Source: Desulfobacteraceae bacterium (lineage in GTDB: Bacteria; Desulfobacterota; Desulfobacteria; Desulfobacterales; UBA11574). Taken from it: DNA of 32,892 nt. The stretch is taken from NCBI GenBank assembly GCA_030613575.1, contig JAUWLP010000008.1:1-32892 (forward strand), given 5' to 3'. Below, piece by piece: positions 17,893 through 26,168 of the stretch (position 1 is the first letter of the stretch; every line of letters begins with the position of its first letter). The notes beneath the pieces are model-generated. The model ran no database searches. It saw only the letters and a list, made by a program, of their open reading frames with translations, and was not told the origin of the DNA. Both the position numbers and the translations under genes were made by a program.

Positions 17893-18759
17893 GTGAAAAT
17901 AGACCTTCATATTCATTCAACAGCTTCCGATGGAACACTTTCTCCATTAGAAATCCTCAATCTGGCTCAAAGCCTCAATCTCGGGGCTATATCGATTACA
18001 GATCACGATACCATCGATGGAACAAAAGAAGCCCTTACCATTGGGATACCCCCTTCACTTAAATTCTTAACCGGTGTTGAAATAAGCGCGTATCCACCAC
18101 CGTCTTTTTCCTTTCCGGGAAGCTTTCATGTTTTGGGTTATGCTATCAATGTCGACGATTCTGTGTTAAATCAAACACTTGCAATACTCCAGGAAGCGAG
18201 GAAAAATAGAAATCCCCGGATTATTGAACTGCTTAATCGAATGGGGATCGAACTTTCGTTAAGTGAGATCCGGAAGGAGATCGGAGAATGTCAGCTTGGA
18301 AGACCTCATATTGCAAAGCAAATGATAAAAAAAGGCTTTGTTCAATCGATTTCTGAGGCATTTGACAAATATCTGGCAAAAGGTAAACCCGCATATGTTG
18401 ATAAATATCGTGTTAACTGTGACAGAGCAATTGAAGTCATACTCGATGCCGGAGGAATCCCTGTTTTGGCCCATCCAGTTCTTCTCAAAATCAAAAATGA
18501 TGATGTCCTTGAAAAGCTGATTACCAGTTTAAAGAAAATGGGTCTTAAAGGAATAGAAGCCTATTATCCTGAACACACGCCGGATCTTATTGCCCGATAT
18601 ACTGAGATAGCAAACCGGCATGGATTATTAATTACGGGAGGTACAGATTTCCACGGTTCTAATAAGCCCGGAATTAATATGGGGTCGGGTAGAGGGAATT
18701 TCTCCGTTCCCTATAAATTGTATGAGAAATTGACAACAAGTTTAGAAATAAGGGACTAA
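17893..18759 (+). CDS. PHP-domain metal-dependent phosphoesterase (RNase AM/YciV-like)
   Basis: The start is GTG 17893, giving MKIDLHIHSTASDG; earlier in-frame starts lie inside dksA. The 288-residue protein has a complete PHP metal site: DLHIHS (H6, H8), ITDHDT (about 36-41), GVEIS, LGRPHIAKQM, VLAHP and GGTDFHGSN near the C-terminus. The domain layout matches the YciV/TrpH family, whose characterised members hydrolyse 3',5'-nucleoside bisphosphates and act as 5'-to-3' exoribonucleases trimming rRNA 5' ends. Its stop abuts the ATG of rnc (TAA then ATG). That tight coupling fits an rRNA-maturation pairing, an inference. Histidinol-phosphatase activity is less likely given the insert pattern. 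Confidence 0.88.
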   Translation: MKIDLHIHSTASDGTLSPLEILNLAQSLNLGAISITDHDTIDGTKEALTIGIPPSLKFLTGVEISAYPPPSFSFPGSFHVLGYAINVDDSVLNQTLAILQEARKNRNPRIIELLNRMGIELSLSEIRKEIGECQLGRPHIAKQMIKKGFVQSISEAFDKYLAKGKPAYVDKYRVNCDRAIEVILDAGGIPVLAHPVLLKIKNDDVLEKLITSLKKMGLKGIEAYYPEHTPDLIARYTEIANRHGLLITGGTDFHGSNKPGINMGSGRGNFSVPYKLYEKLTTSLEIRD

Positions 18760-19461
18760 ATGACACAAACAGACCTGTCTGAATTAAGCCGCAAACTTAT
18801 GTATTCATTTAAGGATACCAATCTCCTCGTTGAATCCTTAAGACACAGTTCGTTTGTAAATGAACAACTCGACACAGACCTTCAGGATAATGAGCGGCTT
18901 GAATTTCTTGGGGATGCTGTTTTAAATCTTGTTGTGGGTCACATCCTTATGCAGCGATATCCGGATTTAAAGGAAGGTGATCTATCCAGGATGAGGGCCA
19001 ATCTGGTTAATGAATCTCAACTTGCATCCATTGCCCGCGAAATAGATCTTGGTTCCTATATACAACTCGGCAAAGGAGAGATCCATTCAAAAGGCTGGAA
19101 TAAGAAATCAATACTGGCAGACACGTTTGAAGCTGTAGTTGCAGCTGTTTATATAGATGGCGGTTTTGATGCTGTTTTTAAAATCATTGACAGCCATTTT
19201 TCGTTTTTAATTAATTCCGTGACTACACCTGCTGCTAATCATGATTTCAAAAGCCAGATTCAGGAACTTGTCCAGGTGGAACTAAGATCAATACCCATAT
19301 ACAATGTCGTCCATGAAAGCGGTCCGGATCACGACAAAACCTTTAGGGTGCAGTTGAAAGTTGGTGAGGTTCAGACAGAAGGAATCGGAAAGAGCAAGAA
19401 GGCTGCCGAACAGGATGCTGCCAGAAAAGGCCTGGATATTTTAAAATCCGGACAGAGTTAA
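18760..19461 (+). CDS. rnc: Ribonuclease III
   Basis: RNase III cleaves double-stranded RNA in rRNA precursors and mRNAs. The 233-residue protein has the signature NERLEFLGDAVL (44-55), the second acidic site LADTFEAVVAAVYIDGG (around 115-131), and a C-terminal double-stranded-RNA-binding domain (about 158-228, ending KKAAEQDAARKGLDIL). The ATG directly follows the PHP gene stop, so translational coupling is likely. The following radical SAM gene is a common neighbour of rnc in several bacterial phyla. Confidence 0.96.
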   Translation: MTQTDLSELSRKLMYSFKDTNLLVESLRHSSFVNEQLDTDLQDNERLEFLGDAVLNLVVGHILMQRYPDLKEGDLSRMRANLVNESQLASIAREIDLGSYIQLGKGEIHSKGWNKKSILADTFEAVVAAVYIDGGFDAVFKIIDSHFSFLINSVTTPAANHDFKSQIQELVQVELRSIPIYNVVHESGPDHDKTFRVQLKVGEVQTEGIGKSKKAAEQDAARKGLDILKSGQS

Positions 19462-19568
19462 CAAGTCGAGTTGTTTAAAAAATTCCTCAATAAGTTCCGG
19501 TGTATTAAATAATCATATTAACCCGCCAACTGACAATAAAATTAAACATGTCTGGAAATCCCATTTAA

Positions 19569-20600
19569 GTGAGCCTAAAGAAAAATACGCCCTTTATTAT
19601 TCCGATTTTTTTACCCAATCTCGGGTGTCCGCATCAGTGCGCTTTTTGCAACCAAACATCCATCACCGGTGTAACGCCTGACACTATTTCCACGGAAACA
19701 CTGTGTTCGCTGATAAATGAATTTCTTGAATATAAAACAATACAGAGACGGTCTGTTCAAGTGTCTTTCTACGGTGGAAATTTTCTGGGCCTGAAAAAAG
19801 AGTACATCAGGATTCTACTTGATGAAACGACAAAATTTGTAAAAAATAAAAGAATCAACAGTATTCGCTTTTCTACTCGTCCGGACACGATAAGCGATAA
19901 AAAGCTTGATATAATTAAGGATTATCCTGTTTCAACCATTGAAATCGGTGTTCAGTCTATGGACAATCAGGTGCTGGCCATGGCAAAACGGGGACATACT
20001 GCTTTAGAAACGGAAAAAGCGGCAGCCCTGCTAAAGGAGCGGAATTATGACGTCGGCATGCAGATGATGGTAGGCCTGCCGGGTGATGACGAAACCAAAT
20101 CCCTGTTTACCGCACAAAGAATTGCATCGTTTTCTCCTGATTTTGTCAGGATTTATCCTACGGTTGTTCTTGCACACAGCCGTCTTGCCGTATGGTATCG
20201 AAATGGAGAATATACGCCCTGGTCTCTTTCGCGATGCGTAGCCCTTGTAAAAAACCTTTACCTTTTTTTCAAAAGCAAAAAAATCCCGGTCATTCGTATG
20301 GGGCTTCAGGCCTCAGAGGATCTTGCAAAAGATACAACAATTTTAGCAGGACCGTACCATCCCGCTTTCGGACATATGGTTCATTCTAAAATCTTTCTTG
20401 ATATGGCCACATCCATCATGGGAGCTGGAAAAGGCTCTTGTGACAAAATTACCATAAAAGTTCACCCACGAAGCATTTCAAAAATGAGGGGTTTAAAAAA
20501 TAAGAACTTGGAGATCCTGAAAAGAAAATTTCAAATCAAATCCTTCGAGATTATCCCGGATCTTACCCTTGCTGAAGATAAACTGACGGTTGCATCATGA
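19569..20600 (+). CDS. Elp3-like radical SAM protein
   Basis: This 343-residue radical SAM enzyme has the cluster motif C20-x3-C24-x2-C27 (CPHQCAFC), followed by VSFYGGNFLGL, IEIGVQSMD and VGLPGDD. These match the Elp3-like group that has a radical SAM plus C-terminal domain but no acetyltransferase domain. The likely start is GTG 19569; its Shine-Dalgarno is weak. The substrate of the family is not established, and tRNA modification is a guess by analogy to Elp3. It follows rnc after 107 bases, a gene pair known from Firmicutes and other phyla. A hairpin (20607-20641) follows the stop. Confidence 0.88.
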   Translation: MSLKKNTPFIIPIFLPNLGCPHQCAFCNQTSITGVTPDTISTETLCSLINEFLEYKTIQRRSVQVSFYGGNFLGLKKEYIRILLDETTKFVKNKRINSIRFSTRPDTISDKKLDIIKDYPVSTIEIGVQSMDNQVLAMAKRGHTALETEKAAALLKERNYDVGMQMMVGLPGDDETKSLFTAQRIASFSPDFVRIYPTVVLAHSRLAVWYRNGEYTPWSLSRCVALVKNLYLFFKSKKIPVIRMGLQASEDLAKDTTILAGPYHPAFGHMVHSKIFLDMATSIMGAGKGSCDKITIKVHPRSISKMRGLKNKNLEILKRKFQIKSFEIIPDLTLAEDKLTVAS

Positions 20601-20606
20601 ACCTGT

Positions 20607-20645
20607 ATTACCCAAAACATCCTTGGGATGAAACGGGTAATCTTA
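20607..20645. terminator. Hairpin between convergent genes
   Basis: ATTACCC (20607-20613) pairs with GGGTAAT (20635-20641), and an inner CATCC-TTG-GGATG stem lies within. Only a weak T-rich tail follows. It lies between the radical SAM gene (plus) and the DUF3786-like gene (minus), so it could serve both strands. Confidence 0.55.
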
Positions 20646-20653
20646 TTTGATGA

Positions 20654-21256
20654 TCAATGGATAAGGTCAAGTATCTTTCTTGATGTGTATTCTCCTACAT
20701 CCGCCAGAGCGTCTATGGGCAAAAACAATAGGGCATTATTAGAATAAAGGCAGGTGACAGAAGCCGAAAAATCATCATCGGCTTCATAGAAAATATAGCA
20801 AAGGGCTATTTTGGGTAAAGGGTAGACAATGAATGAAAAATCGCCTGCCACACCTGGAGGAGCTTGACGGCCATTGAGCTTTTCCATAATATGTTTTCTG
20901 GCTTTTTCGATTCTTTCGACATGAGGCGCCAGAATCTGCTGGGTGTGGGTGACAAAAGCCCCGGCATAGGGCATGCTGTTTGGAAAATCCTTAAAGGCCT
21001 TTAACGGCTCTAATATGCATGTTTCGGGTTTGGCATGCAGGGCATAAAGAGAGATCAAAATGCCTATCACTCCGGTCTGTCGCTCCTCTTTAAGGAAGAT
21101 GCCGTCGGGTCTAATTTCGCACCTTTTGCCAAAAGCTTCAAATAATAATGCATCTCCATCCCGTTCAGCAGGTAAAGACCGTGCCAGATCCTTAGGGAGA
21201 TTCCTATAAAGTCTTTTAAGATTATCCTGAACAATTTTAGCGTAATTGTCGCCCAT
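20654..21256 (-). CDS. DUF3786-like protein
   Basis: This 200-residue protein resembles DUF3786 members from anaerobes. The C-terminal half has the characteristic YIFYEADDDFSASVTCLYS followed by ALLFLPIDALADVGEYTSRKIL; the N-terminal half is helical. No catalytic motif or confirmed function is known to me. The start is ATG 21256, with AGGTG at 8-base spacing; a GTG codon immediately precedes it. It is transcribed toward the radical SAM gene and diverges from trxA. It is probably cytoplasmic, as no signal peptide is present. Confidence 0.8.
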   Translation of the reverse strand: MGDNYAKIVQDNLKRLYRNLPKDLARSLPAERDGDALLFEAFGKRCEIRPDGIFLKEERQTGVIGILISLYALHAKPETCILEPLKAFKDFPNSMPYAGAFVTHTQQILAPHVERIEKARKHIMEKLNGRQAPPGVAGDFSFIVYPLPKIALCYIFYEADDDFSASVTCLYSNNALLFLPIDALADVGEYTSRKILDLIH

Positions 21257-21430
21257 CACTTCCGCACCTAATATTAATCATTTGTTTTTCAATTCGCCAA
21301 GTTTAAAACTCTCGCCTTTTTAAACAACCATTTTTTTGCTCATTTTATCACGACTATTCACAACATTTAATTATTATTTAATTTTTTAAATGAATTTATA
21401 TGGTTAGTAAAGTAGAAAAAATTGTGAGGG

Positions 21431-21459
21431 TTGACAATACATATTCATAGCACTATATT
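21431..21459 (+). promoter_or_regulatory. Strong sigma-70 promoter for trxA-trxB-bamD
   Basis: TTGACA (21431-21436), a 17-base spacer and TATATT (21454-21459) lie about 54 bases upstream of trxA. This is among the closest-to-consensus promoters in the window and fits an abundant thioredoxin. Confidence 0.7.
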
Positions 21460-21512
21460 TTAATCTGTTTTTCAATTTTATTAAGAAAAAATTAAAGAAA
21501 GGAAATACTGTT

Positions 21513-21836
21513 ATGACAAAAAATGTTATGGAAATAGCTGACAGCAGCTTTGATGACGAGGTGTTGCAGTCTGAAAAACCGGTATTGGTTGATTTCTGGG
21601 CTCCCTGGTGCGGTCCGTGCAGGGCAATAGAACCACTTGTTGAAGAGCTTGCCGAGGCTTTTGGCGATAAATTCAAATTTACGAGATGTAATGTTGATGA
21701 AAACCCGGTTACACCGGCTAAATACGGGATAAAATCTATTCCCACCCTTATTTTCTTTAAAGAGGGAAAAGTTCTTGATAAGATTGTCGGTATCGTTCCT
21801 AAATCAAAACTCGAAGAAATTATAACCAAGGCTTAA
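21513..21836 (+). CDS. trxA: Thioredoxin
   Basis: This 107-residue thioredoxin is a general dithiol reductant of the cytoplasm. The active site is WCGPC (C33, C36) in LVDFWAPWCGPCR, and the cis-proline loop is SIPTL. Length and fold landmarks are complete. A clear AAGGAAA precedes the ATG and a near-consensus promoter lies upstream. trxB follows after 14 bases, so the reductant and its reductase are co-expressed. Confidence 0.97.
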   Translation: MTKNVMEIADSSFDDEVLQSEKPVLVDFWAPWCGPCRAIEPLVEELAEAFGDKFKFTRCNVDENPVTPAKYGIKSIPTLIFFKEGKVLDKIVGIVPKSKLEEIITKA

Positions 21837-21850
21837 CAGGAAAATATGCA

Positions 21851-22780
21851 GTGAAAGGCGTCGATTACGAGCTTGTCATTATCGGCGGTGGCCCTGCCGG
21901 GCTCACCGCCGGTCTTTATGCGGCACGGGCCGGGTTAAATGTAGTCCTGATTGAAAAAGTTGTGCCCGGCGGGCAGGTCATTGTTTCCGACTGGATTGAA
22001 AATTATCCCGGATTTCCGGAAGGACTCAGCGGACCCGATCTGGTTCAGAAGATAACCGAGCAGGTCAAACGATTTGACCTCAACATCGAAAGCAATGAGG
22101 TCGTTTCTGTAGATTTGTCTGAACCGGCAAAAAAAATCACCTTAAACGACAGTACCATCACAACCCATACAATTATTATAGCAACAGGTGCTTCTCCAAA
22201 AAAGCTGGGTGTTCCCGGAGAAGATACTTTTTTCGGCAAAGGTATCTCTTCATGTGCCACCTGTGACGGTCCGTTTTTCAAAGACAGTATCGTTGCTACT
22301 GTGGGCGGTGGCGATACATCTGTACAGGAAAGTTTGTTTCTAACCAAATTTGCAAAAAAAGTATACCTTATTCATCGGAGAGACAAGCTGCGTGCTGCGG
22401 CAATTCTTCAGAAACGCGCATTGGCCAATGAAAAAATAGAAATTATATGGGATTCTGTATTGACCGATATTAGCGGTTTAACAAATGTTGAAAATATTAC
22501 CGTGCAAAATGTAAAAACAGGTGATAAAATACAACTTTCCGTGGATGGGTGTTTTATATGGGTAGGCACAATCCCCAACACTAAATTCCTGGCAGATACT
22601 GTAAAACTGGATGAATACGGTTTTATTGTTGCAGGTTTAAATATGGAGACATCAGTGCCCGGCGTATTTGCCGCGGGTGATGTCAGAAATACCCCTTTGC
22701 GCCAGATTGCAACCGCGGTTGGTGACGGTGCCATCGCAGCTATTTCTGCAGAAAATTATATCGAAAACGTAAAAAGATGA
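21851..22780 (+). CDS. trxB: Thioredoxin reductase
   Basis: This flavoprotein reduces thioredoxin. The 309-residue protein has the FAD motif IIGGGPAGLTAGLYAA (10-25), the redox pair CATC (C135, C138) and the second FAD motif GVFAAGDVR. The second nucleotide fold (VGGGDTSVQE) carries HRRDKLRA, the HRRxxxR arginines that favour NADPH. The start is GTG 21851, with AGGA about nine bases upstream. Its last bases overlap the bamD start (ATGA), indicating translational coupling. Confidence 0.96.
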   Translation: MKGVDYELVIIGGGPAGLTAGLYAARAGLNVVLIEKVVPGGQVIVSDWIENYPGFPEGLSGPDLVQKITEQVKRFDLNIESNEVVSVDLSEPAKKITLNDSTITTHTIIIATGASPKKLGVPGEDTFFGKGISSCATCDGPFFKDSIVATVGGGDTSVQESLFLTKFAKKVYLIHRRDKLRAAAILQKRALANEKIEIIWDSVLTDISGLTNVENITVQNVKTGDKIQLSVDGCFIWVGTIPNTKFLADTVKLDEYGFIVAGLNMETSVPGVFAAGDVRNTPLRQIATAVGDGAIAAISAENYIENVKR

Positions 22781-23445
22781 AACGTATCTTAGTGTTAGGC
22801 CTCATTTCATTGCTTTTAGTTTCGGGTTGTGCATGGTTTGAGTCCAAAGAAGAAAAAACGGCACAGGAACTTGCAAGCGATGGAATGGATCAATTCAACA
22901 GCGGAAAATATAAAGAATCGATAGAATCTTTTGAAAAACTCAAAGACTGGTATCCTTTCAGTAAATTTGCGATTCTTGCGGAATTGAAAACAGCCGATGC
23001 TTATTACAATATTAAAGAATATGAAGAATCTGTCGCATCATATGAAGAGTTTGAAAGCCTTCATCCCCGTAATGAAGCCATACCGTATGTCATCTTTCAG
23101 ATCGGGCTCTGTTATTTTGAGCAAATAGATACTATCGACAGGGATCAAACGCCGGCTAAAAAGGCACTTAATACGTTTAAGCGTCTTAAGAAACAGTTTC
23201 CGGGAGATTCATATACGATCAAAGGCGAAGAACATATCAAAAAATGTTTGAAAAGCCTTGCCGGGCATGAACTTTATGTTGGACTTTTTTATTTCAAGAG
23301 CAAGCATTACAAAGCAGCTTTAAGTCGTTTCAAGTCAGTCCTCACCAAATATTCTGATGTGGGAGTCCACCAAATGGCTTTGCAGCATATTGCCACCTGT
23401 GAGGCGTTATTAAAAAAACAGGAGGAGGAAAAGGCCTCTCAATAG
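22777..23445 (+). CDS. bamD: Outer membrane assembly lipoprotein BamD
   Basis: This 222-residue lipoprotein is the BamD component of the outer-membrane beta-barrel assembly complex. The signal peptide ends in the lipobox LVSGC (C18 to be lipidated). Four to five TPR-like helix pairs follow (for example SGKYKESIESFEKLKDWYP and KHYKAALSRFKSVLTKY), as in the YfiO family. Its presence supports a diderm host. The ATG overlaps the trxB stop by four bases. Confidence 0.9.
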   Translation: MKRILVLGLISLLLVSGCAWFESKEEKTAQELASDGMDQFNSGKYKESIESFEKLKDWYPFSKFAILAELKTADAYYNIKEYEESVASYEEFESLHPRNEAIPYVIFQIGLCYFEQIDTIDRDQTPAKKALNTFKRLKKQFPGDSYTIKGEEHIKKCLKSLAGHELYVGLFYFKSKHYKAALSRFKSVLTKYSDVGVHQMALQHIATCEALLKKQEEEKASQ

Positions 23446-23479
23446 AAAATAGACTCATTGCAGACGTTAGGAAAAATAC

Positions 23480-23508
23480 TTTACATCCTGCTTATTAAGA
23501 TGTACTTA
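23480..23508 (+). promoter_or_regulatory. Possible promoter for rpmB
   Basis: TTTACA (23480-23485), a 17-base spacer and TACTTA (23503-23508) lie about 34 bases before the rpmB start. The -10 match is moderate. Confidence 0.3.
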
Positions 23509-23541
23509 GCCAAGTTCAGAAAGATATAAGGAGAAATAATA

Positions 23542-23733
23542 ATGGCCAAAATATGTGAAATATGCGAAAAAAAACCGCTTGTTGGAAATAATATAAGCCA
23601 CGCCCACAATGTGACAAAACGTCGATTCAATCCAAACCTACAGAGGGTACGGACATTGTATAACGGCAGGGTCAAAAGGATAATGGTCTGCACCAACTGT
23701 ATCAAATCAGGCAGTATTGTTAAAGCGCCTTAG
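23542..23733 (+). CDS. rpmB: Ribosomal protein L28 (zinc-ribbon form)
   Basis: This 63-residue large-subunit protein starts [16 protein letters not shown] and has the conserved [16 protein letters not shown] segment. It retains four cysteines, C5-x2-C8 and C50-x2-C53, so it is the zinc-binding C+ form rather than the C- form induced under zinc limitation. AAGGAGA precedes the ATG closely. It is encoded apart from rpmG, its usual partner in many genomes. Confidence 0.96.
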   Translation: MAKICEICEKKPLVGNNISHAHNVTKRRFNPNLQRVRTLYNGRVKRIMVCTNCIKSGSIVKAP

Positions 23734-23757
23734 CCCGGACGAGCTAAAACTAAATGT

Positions 23758-23814
23758 TTGCCACAAAGGCACAAAGGATAAATTTATTAATCTTTCTTGG
23801 TGTCTTAGTGGCAA
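23758..23814. repeat. Hairpin repeat family A, copy 2
   Basis: The left arm TTGCCACAAAGGCACAAAGG (23758-23777) pairs with the right arm ending TTGGTGTCTTAGTGGCAA (23797-23814). A third half-arm (TTTTGCCACAAAA) follows at 23825. It lies between convergent rpmB and rel, the same kind of junction as copy 1 (8245-8318). Confidence 0.7.
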
Positions 23815-23857
23815 TTGAAAAAGTTTTGCCACAAAATACACAATTAGGACCTACGCG

Positions 23858-26005
23858 TCAGGCGTCTATTCTCTTTACTTCTTGAATGTGTTTTATCTTC
23901 CTGATGGCTGATAGAACTCTTTTTAGATGTTCGGTATTTTCAACGGCTATGGTAAAATAACTGTCGACGATTTTACTCCCCCGGGTTTCCGTATTTGCGC
24001 TTACTATATTCGCACCATTTTTACTGATATTGGAAGTAATATCAGCAAGCATTCCGACTCTGTCGTAGGAACGAACTCGGATCTTTACAGGATATGTCTC
24101 TTTAATATCCACATTCCATTCCACGTCTATTTGTCTTTCGGGGCTCATTTTTAAAGCATTGACGCAACGTTTCCTGTGAACTGTAACCCCGTAACCCCTT
24201 GTAATATAACCTGTAATCGGATCTCCGGGAACCGGCTGGCAGCACTTGCCGAACTTTATCAGGATGTCATCAACACCCTTTACAACTACACCTGTGCTCG
24301 GCCTTTTCTTCCGTACACGGCCTACGATTTTGTTAAAGAGCGATTCGTGCTCTTTTTCCTCCTCGGGTTTGGGAGTAATTTTTCGTATGATCTGCAAAGG
24401 GGTAATTTTACCATAACCTACACTTGCAATCAGATCATAGATATTCTTAAAGCCAAAATTCTCAACAGCCTTATCCATTTCTTCTGATTTCAAAAGAGTA
24501 TTGAAATTGAGGCGGTATTTGCGAAAAGCCTTTTCACACATTTCCCGGCCAAGGGAGATGCTCCTTTCTTTTTCCTGAATTTTGATCCACTGCCTTATTC
24601 TGGAACGGGCCTTGACCGTCTTGACAAAATTCAACCAGTCTTTGCTCGGATGGCCTTTCTTTGATGTAAAAATTTCAACAGTGTCTCCGGTTTTTAATTC
24701 ATATTGCAGTGGGACAATACGACCGTTTACTTTGGCTCCGGTGCACTGATTTCCGACTTCTGTATGAATTAAATAGGCGAAATCAACAGGCGTGGCGCCT
24801 CTGGGCAAGGATTTTATTTCTCCTCGGGGAGTAAAAACGTAAACTTCATCAGAAAAGAGATCGATCCGAACATTTTCCAGAAATTCATCCGGGTCTCCGA
24901 AATCTTCCTGATGTTCGACAAGATCTTGAATCCAGGGGAATGTTTTGTTCATCTTTTCATCAAAACGGCGACCTTCCTTATAGCTCCAGTGAGCGGCGAT
25001 GCCGGATTTGGCGACCTTATCCATTTCATGGGTCCGCATCTGTAGCTCTATACGTTCACCAAAAGGCCCGATAACTGTTGTGTGTAAAGATTGGTACATA
25101 TTGAGTTTTGGAACGCCTATATAATCTTTGAACTTTTTGGCAACCGGTTTCCAGAGGGAATGTATCAAACCAAGAGCTTCATAGCACTGAGGTATTGTAT
25201 CGAGGATTATCCTGAATGCAATAATATCGTACACTTCTTCAAATTCAAGGTTCTGGGAAGCCATTTTTTTATAGATGCTGTAAAAATACTTATACCTTCC
25301 CAGAACTTCGCATTTCAAATTGTGCTCATCCATTTTTTTCTTAATAAAGCTTTTAACGGTTTCTATATATTTTTCGCCCTCTTTCTTGTCCTGGTTGACA
25401 TGACTTACTATTTTAGAAAATTCTTCGGGCTGAAGATACATAAACGAGGTGTCTTCCAGTTCCTCTTTTATCCAGTAAATACCGAGACGGGCTGCAATAG
25501 GCGCATAGATATCAATGGTTTCCTGCGCTATTTTTCTCCTTTTTTTCTCCGAGTGAAACTTTAGTGTCCTCATATTGTGAAGCCGGTCAGCGAGTTTGAT
25601 CAGTATGACCCGGATATCGTCCGCCATGGCAAGAATCATCTTTCTGATACTCTCGGCCTGACGTGCCTGAGAACTGCTGCTAAAGGGGAGAGCACTCAGC
25701 TTGGTTACCCCCGAGACGATATGGGTAATTTCGTCACCGAACATGGCATTGATCTCTTCCGGGGTGGCATGGGTATCTTCGATCACATCGTGCAACAGGC
25801 CGGATGCAACGCTGATAACATCGAGTTTCATATCAGCCAGAATGCCGGCGACTTCCAGGGGGTGAGAAAGATAGGGTTCTCCGGACAGACGAACCTGACC
25901 ATCGTGGACCCTGGCCGAGTAAATATAGGCACGGTCTATGATGTCCAGATCAGCCTCCGGGAAGTATCCGGTAATTTTGTCGATTATGTCGTTGATACGG
26001 ATCAT
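23858..26005 (-). CDS. rel: Bifunctional (p)ppGpp synthetase/hydrolase (Rel/SpoT)
   Basis: This 715-residue stringent-response enzyme has intact domains in order. The HD hydrolase shows H48 and LLHDVIEDT with H72-D73. The synthetase shows YKYFYSIYKKM, DIIAFRII, KFKDYIGVPKLNMYQSLHT and the GIAAHWSYKEG loop. A TGS domain (VFTPRGEIKSLPRGATPVDFAY) and a C-terminal ACT domain (from YPVKIRVRSYDRVGMLADI) follow. The basic FKD version of the synthetase motif, together with an intact HD site, indicates a bifunctional enzyme. The ATG lacks a clear Shine-Dalgarno. A MITE-like repeat lies directly upstream, between proS and this gene, so expression may depend on read-through from proS or on the repeat. 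Confidence 0.95.
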   Translation of the reverse strand: MIRINDIIDKITGYFPEADLDIIDRAYIYSARVHDGQVRLSGEPYLSHPLEVAGILADMKLDVISVASGLLHDVIEDTHATPEEINAMFGDEITHIVSGVTKLSALPFSSSSQARQAESIRKMILAMADDIRVILIKLADRLHNMRTLKFHSEKKRRKIAQETIDIYAPIAARLGIYWIKEELEDTSFMYLQPEEFSKIVSHVNQDKKEGEKYIETVKSFIKKKMDEHNLKCEVLGRYKYFYSIYKKMASQNLEFEEVYDIIAFRIILDTIPQCYEALGLIHSLWKPVAKKFKDYIGVPKLNMYQSLHTTVIGPFGERIELQMRTHEMDKVAKSGIAAHWSYKEGRRFDEKMNKTFPWIQDLVEHQEDFGDPDEFLENVRIDLFSDEVYVFTPRGEIKSLPRGATPVDFAYLIHTEVGNQCTGAKVNGRIVPLQYELKTGDTVEIFTSKKGHPSKDWLNFVKTVKARSRIRQWIKIQEKERSISLGREMCEKAFRKYRLNFNTLLKSEEMDKAVENFGFKNIYDLIASVGYGKITPLQIIRKITPKPEEEKEHESLFNKIVGRVRKKRPSTGVVVKGVDDILIKFGKCCQPVPGDPITGYITRGYGVTVHRKRCVNALKMSPERQIDVEWNVDIKETYPVKIRVRSYDRVGMLADITSNISKNGANIVSANTETRGSKIVDSYFTIAVENTEHLKRVLSAIRKIKHIQEVKRIDA

Positions 26006-26014
26006 CGAAGATTA

Positions 26015-26164
26015 ATGGTTTCGTAAAAAGTCAGATTTAGACGGTTTCGTAAAAAGTTCAAATTCAAGGCGTGCAAATTTTGTAATCATGAGGCGTACTT
26101 TTCGTACGTTGAATGATTGCGAAATGCAGTACAACGCAGAAGTTGGACTTTTTACGAGACCGTC
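26015..26164. repeat. Hairpin repeat family B, MITE-like element
   Basis: Core 26040-26164 (125 bases) has about 22-base terminal inverted repeats: GACGGTTTCGTAAAAAGTTC begins the left end and the right end reads TTTTTACGAGACCGTC, matching at 20 of 22. The interior is also an imperfect palindrome centred on CGTAC-tttt-CGTACG (26095-26109). A second left arm (26015-26036) precedes it. No transposase is encoded. Related arms occur at 28891-29001. Confidence 0.75.
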
Positions 26165-26168
26165 AAGA

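Noticed and set aside
25091-25564. Plus-strand 157-codon frame opposite rel
   Set aside because: It is the complement of the synthetase domain of rel, which has full family motifs. The Phe/Ile-rich product is a typical shadow.
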